Assembly (NCBI RefSeq): GCF_000306965.1
Contig: NZ_JH976434.1
Span: forward strand, 474,102-538,101
DNA: 64,000 nucleotides
Reading direction: 5' to 3'
Origin: Amphibacillus jilinensis Y1
GTDB lineage: Bacteria > Bacillota > Bacilli > Bacillales > Amphibacillaceae
Shown here piece by piece: positions 59,329 to 64,000 of this stretch (positions are counted from its first letter, which is position 1; every line of letters starts with the position of its first letter). A model generated the notes under the pieces. It saw only the letters and a program-made list of their open reading frames with translations, was not told where the DNA came from and made no database searches. A program made the translations under genes and the position numbers.

Positions 59329-60197
59329 TCTTTATCACCTGCCACTTTAAATTGGATTGCAGACAGTATCACAACGAGAATGACGATAACGTAAGACACA
59401 GTCGCTGCGTAACCAAAGTTCGGTGTATATTCAAACGACAAATTATAAATATACTGTGAAATCGTAATCGTTGCATTACCCGGTCCACCACCTGTTATAT
59501 TAACCACTTCATCAAACAATTGGAGTGTTCCTATTGTTGATGTAATGGTAGTAAACAAAATAATCGGTTTTAACATCGGTACTGTAATTTTAGTAAACTG
59601 TTGAAAGGTTGAAGCACCATCGATACGTGCCGCTTCATAAATGGAATGATCGATATTTTGTAAAGCAGATAAATAGAAAATCATATTATACCCCGTCCAT
59701 CGCCAGGTGATCGCCAATATAATAACAATTCTTGCCCAAAAGGAGTCCGTTAAGAAATTAATCGGTTCTGAAACAATAGATAGATTGATTAAAAACTGAT
59801 TAACGATACCATTACCGCTAAACATATATTTAAAAATAACGGAATACGCTACCAAGGATGTAACCGCGGGTAAAAAAATGGCGGTTCTGAAAAAACCACG
59901 GAACTTTAGCGTTGGATCATTTAACATGACAGAAAATACTAAAGCGAGAATAATCATAACAGGCACTTGTACGATTAAGTAAGTAAACGTATTTGTTAAT
60001 GCACTGATAAACGTTGGATCATCAAAGAGACGCATCCAATTATTTAATCCTGTATACTCTAAATTAGCTCCCATCCCTGATTGAAACGATAGTAAGAAGG
60101 CATCAATCATTGGATAGAAATAAAACAATGAAATACCAACAATAGAGATAAGTACAAATAACCAACCAATATTGTTCTTTTTTAACAACTTATTCAC
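59325..60197 (-). CDS. ABC permease, MalF/GanP type
   Basis: 290 residues, six hydrophobic segments. EAA loop YEAARIDGASTFQQFTKITVP. The GTG at 60197 has GGGGGTG about eight bases upstream; earlier in-frame starts at 60233 lack a site. 220 bases separate it from the binding-protein gene, and that gap is mostly one family 1 repeat. Confidence 0.9.
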   Translation of the reverse strand: MNKLLKKNNIGWLFVLISIVGISLFYFYPMIDAFLLSFQSGMGANLEYTGLNNWMRLFDDPTFISALTNTFTYLIVQVPVMIILALVFSVMLNDPTLKFRGFFRTAIFLPAVTSLVAYSVIFKYMFSGNGIVNQFLINLSIVSEPINFLTDSFWARIVIILAITWRWTGYNMIFYLSALQNIDHSIYEAARIDGASTFQQFTKITVPMLKPIILFTTITSTIGTLQLFDEVVNITGGGPGNATITISQYIYNLSFEYTPNFGYAATVSYVIVILVVILSAIQFKVAGDKE

Positions 60198-60270
60198 CTG
60201 CTTGCACCCCCATTTATAAAGATTAAACCACAAGTCACAACCAAACTTGTTTTCATTGTGCTTGTGGTTT

Positions 60271-60416
60271 AATAAAGCTACTCTTCAATCAGCGAGCGTC
60301 TTTGTGCTTCTCCCTCTGCTTGGTTTGTTTTGTGAATCAGGACATTAGCGTCCGTTAGCTCCCGCCTCTGCGCTCTGATTTAAGACGGGACTTTTACAGA
60401 CGGTTATCCGTGATAC
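60271..60416 (+). repeat. Full-length family 1 repeat between binding protein and permease genes
   Basis: CTCTTCAATCAGCGAGCGTC at the left, TGAATCAGGACATTAGCGTC in the middle, CTCCCGCCTC pairing with GACGGGAC, and CAGACGGTTATCCGTGATAC at the right. It ends two bases from the stop of the binding-protein gene. Confidence 0.75.
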
Positions 60417-60417
60417 G

Positions 60418-61734
60418 TTATCTTAATTGTGTCTCTGCTTGAGATTGTGCATCTTCCAACACGTCTGTTAGCTCTTTATCATTTAAATAGTTTTGTAATT
60501 CAACTGCTAAAATATCATCAATTGCATAAGTGTGCATGCCGTAATTGACAGCTGGAATCGCTTCCGTCCATTCAGAGAAATCAGCAACAATCGATTGACC
60601 ATCAAAGAATTCATGCCCTTCTTCAAAAGCCTCTCCTTGCATACCAGGTAAATAAGTTCCAATTGCACCAATTTCATTAATTAAGTCTTGATAGAACATT
60701 TCATTTGATCCAAATGTGTTAGCTAAGAATGTCGCAGCAGCTTCCTTACCATCTGAATTGAGTACATACCAGGAGCTTCCACCTAAGTTTGTTACATTTG
60801 TTGCCCCATCTACTTCTAGCTTAGGAAACGGTACAACTGCCCAATTACCGGATTGTGTTTCTTCTGCTGTTATACTCGGTGTAATCCAGTTGCCTGTTGG
60901 CACACTTGCCACATCACCATCATTGAACGCGCCAACAAATTGACTCCAATCTGATACCATGCTAACAATATTGGCTTCCATTAATTCACGATAAGCCTGC
61001 ACCGATGCTTCCAATGCTGGGTTATTAGCTAAATTTGGTGTTGAGCCATCTTCTTCAAAATACCACGAACCTGCTGATTGAATCATCATCCGAATTAAAC
61101 CTAAATCACTTGGGTCTTGGGTGAGCATATTATTTCCGGTCGCTTCTTTAATATCTACACCGATTTGAATATATTCAGCCCATGTAATGTCTTGAACATC
61201 ATCAACACTATAACCTGCTTCTTCTAAATAATCGGTTCGAATATACAAACCGGCTACACCTGTATCAAACGGTAAACCATACTGCTCACCATCTAAGCTT
61301 GTTGTTTCAATTTTATAGTCAGCAAATGCATCGACATCAATATAGTCAGTTAATGGATAAAATGCATCTGGATAAGCTTGTAAAAAGCTTTGTGCACGAT
61401 AATCTTCTATTAGGACAATATTTGGCATGCCTTGGGTCGTACCAGAACTTAAACTTGTATTTAAGCGTTGAACAATATCATCTTGAGCATTTTCTATAAT
61501 TTCTAATTCTAAATCAACCTCACCATCATAAGCTTGATCAGCTAATTCTAAAGCACGAATATTAAAATTCGGATCCCACGCCCAAGCAGTAATGGCCTCA
61601 CCTTCATCGTTTGTGGCACCTTCCGTCTCATCGCTAGCTTCCTGATCATCAACCGATTCCTCATCTCTATCCCCACAAGCTACCAATGCAACCATCACTA
61701 TGATTGTCAACATCATGAATACGACTTTCTTCAT
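60418..61734 (-). CDS. Extracellular sugar-binding lipoprotein, galacto-oligosaccharide importer
   Basis: 438 residues. Lipobox LVAC (Cys20), acidic linker to about residue 50, then a type-1 solute-binding fold (ITAWAWDPNFNIRALELA, GLPFDTGVAGLYIRTDYLEEAGY, PTGNWITPSI). CUT1 binding protein. The substrate is inferred from the adjoining GH36 and GH2 enzymes and the surface galactanase. A YesM/YesN pair lies just upstream. GGAGGG lies before the ATG. Confidence 0.87.
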   Translation of the reverse strand: MKKVVFMMLTIIVMVALVACGDRDEESVDDQEASDETEGATNDEGEAITAWAWDPNFNIRALELADQAYDGEVDLELEIIENAQDDIVQRLNTSLSSGTTQGMPNIVLIEDYRAQSFLQAYPDAFYPLTDYIDVDAFADYKIETTSLDGEQYGLPFDTGVAGLYIRTDYLEEAGYSVDDVQDITWAEYIQIGVDIKEATGNNMLTQDPSDLGLIRMMIQSAGSWYFEEDGSTPNLANNPALEASVQAYRELMEANIVSMVSDWSQFVGAFNDGDVASVPTGNWITPSITAEETQSGNWAVVPFPKLEVDGATNVTNLGGSSWYVLNSDGKEAAATFLANTFGSNEMFYQDLINEIGAIGTYLPGMQGEAFEEGHEFFDGQSIVADFSEWTEAIPAVNYGMHTYAIDDILAVELQNYLNDKELTDVLEDAQSQAETQLR

Positions 61735-61752
61735 CGTTAACCCTCCTTTTAT

Positions 61753-61766
61753 TGTAAGCGTTTACT
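61753..61766 (+). promoter_or_regulatory. cre site before the galactoside operon
   Basis: TGTAAGCGTTTACT matches 13 of 14 cre positions and lies between a -10-like TATACT (minus strand 61786-61781) and the start codon. CcpA binding here would block elongation. Confidence 0.65.
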
Positions 61767-61798
61767 TACGCTATAAATAAAGTATAACGCCAAGAAAA

Positions 61799-61820
61799 AA
61801 AGATCGTTAGTACGATCTTT
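61799..61820 (-). terminator. Terminator of the histidine kinase gene
   Basis: Perfect 9-bp stem AAAGATCGT/ACGATCTTT with a 4-base loop, followed by TTTTCTTGG on the minus strand. It separates the two-component genes from the galactoside operon. Confidence 0.85.
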
Positions 61821-61908
61821 AGAAAACAAATAGTCTTTTTTTTAGTAGAAACCTCCCTTACCACTTAATAGAATTGGACTTTCTTTAGAATTTGAACTAT
61901 CTTTAGAT

Positions 61909-63654
61909 TTATTTACTTTTTTCAATAACTGGTAACTTAATTGTTACCTTCGTGCCTTTTGTTAATTCGCTCGACACTTCAACACCATACTGATCGCCAT
62001 ACAACAGCTGAATCCGTTCATGAACATTTCGCATCCCAATTCCACTAAACAATTGACTTTTTTTCTTATATTTAGTAGGGAACTTATCTTTATTAATCAC
62101 CATTCCATCACCATCGTCCACCACTTCACCATATAAAAACTTTCCATGTCTGCGGATAAGAATTTGAATAAACCCATCTTTTTTCTTATTAAAAGCATGA
62201 AAGAAAGCATTTTCTATAAAAGGTTGGAGCACAAGCTTTGGTAACTGTAATGATAAACAATCGGGTCCAATAAAATAATTAACTTTAATCCGTTCACCAT
62301 AGCGCGCTTGATTAATCGTAGCATAGTTCTTCGTATTCTCTAGTTCTTGCTCAACCGTTATTGTTTCACTCACTTCTCCCAAAGTGCTTTGCAACAAGGT
62401 AATTAACGCATGAATCGTCGACATCGCATGTTCTGGATCACCTTGCATCACCATAAACTTAACCGTTGTCAGCGTATTGTAGAGGAAATGTGGATTAATT
62501 TGATGCTGTAATGATTCCAGCTCAGCATTTCTTTGCCTTTTCTGTGATTCAATAACAATGGCAACATAAGTCTCAAGCTCATCTAATGTATGATTGAATG
62601 CTTTAGCAATCTGTTTTGATTCGTAGCCACCTTCTTCAGCGACACGCTCACTAAAATTATACTTAGCTATTTTTGATATTTGCTTAACTAACCGTGTCAA
62701 TGATTTTGTTATTCGTCTTGTGACAAACCAAACCATACCAAGTGCGAATAAAATAATAATGACACTAATCAATAAAATCTCTCCCGTATTTATTAAACTA
62801 CGGACAACCAGTTGACGGTCAATTAGATTGACCAAATACATATCAAATCCCGGTAAATATTCAGTAAGTAGTAAATAATCGCGCGTCCTCCATTCCACTT
62901 CAGTATGCTCTTGGTCCGACAAATACGTCGACTCTGCTATATCTAACAAACCAGGATCTTCTGTCCCTACTAAACGAGTCTGACTACTTGAAACAATTTG
63001 ACCTGTTTGATCAATGAGGATCACGTCATTTCCTTCGCTCGTATAGCCTTGATAAAACTCTCTTAGCTGTGATTCCCTAATCGAAATATAAACCGTCCCA
63101 TAAATATAATCAGATAACCGCTCGGTAAGTGCTTTGGCAGCAACAATGACCCGATCATTTTCAATAACATCCGTTTCCATTGCATGATATGTTAATGCAT
63201 GAGGGGCATGTGCCTTTTCTGTTAGACTTAATGATTCAATATAAGACTTTGAAACTGGCCAATAAATATAATTCATATTATACAAATGCTGGTTTCTACC
63301 CGATACCACTAGGTTCGCATCGAACGTTTGTAGGTTGGTATAAATTCGCTCAAGCTCTTGATTGACTTGATAATACGATCCCGCTAAGGTAACAGAATCG
63401 TCCTCCTCTTCATTTAAAACCCGTTTAATGACGCCATTATTTTCAATTTGATTCACGGTTGTAGCAACCGTTGCACTAAAATGATTAAATTGTGAAGTAA
63501 TTTGTTGAATAATTTTAGAGTTTGTAATACTAAATGTTTCTAAAAACAAATTGGTTGAGACGCGAATCGTACTTAACGTAATCAACGTTGAGACGAGAAT
63601 AATACTAATTAAGGTGACACTAAACAGTTTAATAAATAAGCCGTTTTTTATCAT
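61909..63654 (-). CDS. Sensor histidine kinase, YesM type
   Basis: 581 residues. Transmembrane segment (about 7-30), extracellular sensor (30-290), second transmembrane segment (about 292-312), HAMP domain (315-365), His_kinase domain with the phosphorylated His389 in LQHQINPHFLYNTL, and HATPase with N box PLVLQPFIENAFFHAF-like and GIGMRNVHERIQLLYG. Such kinases control neighbouring CUT1 importers through an AraC-type regulator, here the gene just upstream. The ATG at 63654 has AAAGGA before it; in-frame codons further upstream overlap the regulator. Confidence 0.9.
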   Translation of the reverse strand: MIKNGLFIKLFSVTLISIILVSTLITLSTIRVSTNLFLETFSITNSKIIQQITSQFNHFSATVATTVNQIENNGVIKRVLNEEEDDSVTLAGSYYQVNQELERIYTNLQTFDANLVVSGRNQHLYNMNYIYWPVSKSYIESLSLTEKAHAPHALTYHAMETDVIENDRVIVAAKALTERLSDYIYGTVYISIRESQLREFYQGYTSEGNDVILIDQTGQIVSSSQTRLVGTEDPGLLDIAESTYLSDQEHTEVEWRTRDYLLLTEYLPGFDMYLVNLIDRQLVVRSLINTGEILLISVIIILFALGMVWFVTRRITKSLTRLVKQISKIAKYNFSERVAEEGGYESKQIAKAFNHTLDELETYVAIVIESQKRQRNAELESLQHQINPHFLYNTLTTVKFMVMQGDPEHAMSTIHALITLLQSTLGEVSETITVEQELENTKNYATINQARYGERIKVNYFIGPDCLSLQLPKLVLQPFIENAFFHAFNKKKDGFIQILIRRHGKFLYGEVVDDGDGMVINKDKFPTKYKKKSQLFSGIGMRNVHERIQLLYGDQYGVEVSSELTKGTKVTIKLPVIEKSK

Positions 63655-63683
63655 TATATCCTTTCCTTTTGCAATCATCCGTC

Positions 63684-64000
63684 TCATTTTAATGCATCTT
63701 TCCGATAACGACTTGGTGATTTATTGGTATTTTTCTTAAACACTTTGCAGAAATAACTATGGTCTGTATACCCCACCATTGCACCAACCTCTGCAATTGA
63801 AAGTTCTTGATTCGCCAACAATTCCTTTGCACGATCGACCCGCACTTTCGTTAAATAATCACTAAACCCCACATTATGATGTTGTCTAAAATAACTCGAT
63901 AAATAGGACGGATTAAAATGAAAATGATCAGCAAGTGATGTTAGACTTAATGATTCAGAATAATGTTCATCTATATAGGTTAATAGCTGATCAATACGCC
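63684..64000 (-). CDS. AraC-type response regulator, YesN-like, partial
   Basis: Only the C-terminal 105 residues are in the window; the gene continues past base 64000. They form both AraC helix-turn-helix motifs: LTSLADHFHFNPSYLSSYFR and SIAEVGAMVGYTDHSYFCKVF, ending KNTNKSPSRYRKDALK. Partner of the YesM kinase encoded 30 bases downstream; the likely target is the galactoside importer promoter near 61.78 kb, which has a -10 but a poor -35. An N-terminal receiver domain is expected but not visible here. Confidence 0.85.
   Translation of the reverse strand, partial: RIDQLLTYIDEHYSESLSLTSLADHFHFNPSYLSSYFRQHHNVGFSDYLTKVRVDRAKELLANQELSIAEVGAMVGYTDHSYFCKVFKKNTNKSPSRYRKDALK

Overview
The window is low-GC DNA from a Gram-positive firmicute, most likely a Bacillaceae member of the Amphibacillus/Gracilibacillus/Halolactibacillus kind. 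This is inferred from AGGAGG-type ribosome sites, sigma-A and one sigma-B-like promoter, lipoprotein signals, an LPxTG-type wall anchor, MurQ/MurP/MupG, YesM/YesN and UPF0309 proteins, and Bacillaceae-style intergenic repeats. No rRNA, tRNA, CRISPR array, phage or plasmid genes were seen. Most genes lie on the minus strand.

Layout. 1-7.6 kb: 6-phosphofructokinase, a stress-type SDR, and a complete ugp-like operon (ATPase, two permeases, binding lipoprotein, glycerophosphodiesterase). 7.7-8.7 kb: a wrecked ISL3 element and repeats. 8.7-11.8 kb: an unusual three-gene operon made of a UPF0309 SIS protein, a GntR regulator and a GlmU-like protein whose nucleotidyltransferase signature is degenerate. 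11.8-18.3 kb: DUF389 protein, NhaC antiporter, P-loop ATPase, small membrane protein, LrgA/LrgB, acetyltransferase. 18.4-26.5 kb: a probable amino-sugar regulon with a NagR-like GntR regulator, an Ula-type PTS with its own SIS protein, and a NagE-type PTS followed by DUF7916 and CutC. Both PTS promoters carry the same dre-like site over the -35. An ATL (MGMT-like) gene lies between them.

26.5-35.9 kb is a fructan locus under a LacI repressor with palindromic operators: LplA/B/YtcP-type importer, cytoplasmic GH32, fructokinase, YesL protein, and a membrane-anchored GH91 protein (inulin fructotransferase family). The gene set suggests that inulin is converted outside the cell to difructose anhydride or oligosaccharides, imported, hydrolysed and phosphorylated. 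36-43.7 kb: a dicarboxylate-type symporter, DUF1028, and a MurNAc recycling operon murR-murQ-murP-mupG.

44-64 kb: galactan and galactoside use. A wall-anchored GH53 endo-galactanase (plus strand) is followed by a LacI-controlled island (Nif3-like, glucoside-type PTS, LacI, esterase). Next comes an operon of galacto-oligosaccharide importer, GH36 alpha-galactosidase and GH2 beta-galactosidase, with a YesM/YesN two-component pair upstream whose regulator runs off the window end. The two polysaccharide importers have no ATPase here; the UgpC-type ATPase at 6466-7578 or one elsewhere must energise them.

A dispersed family of hairpin-forming intergenic repeats (full length about 120-150 bp, short form about 50 bp) occurs at about 16 places, often touching stop codons. 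It is the most pervasive unexplained structure in the window.
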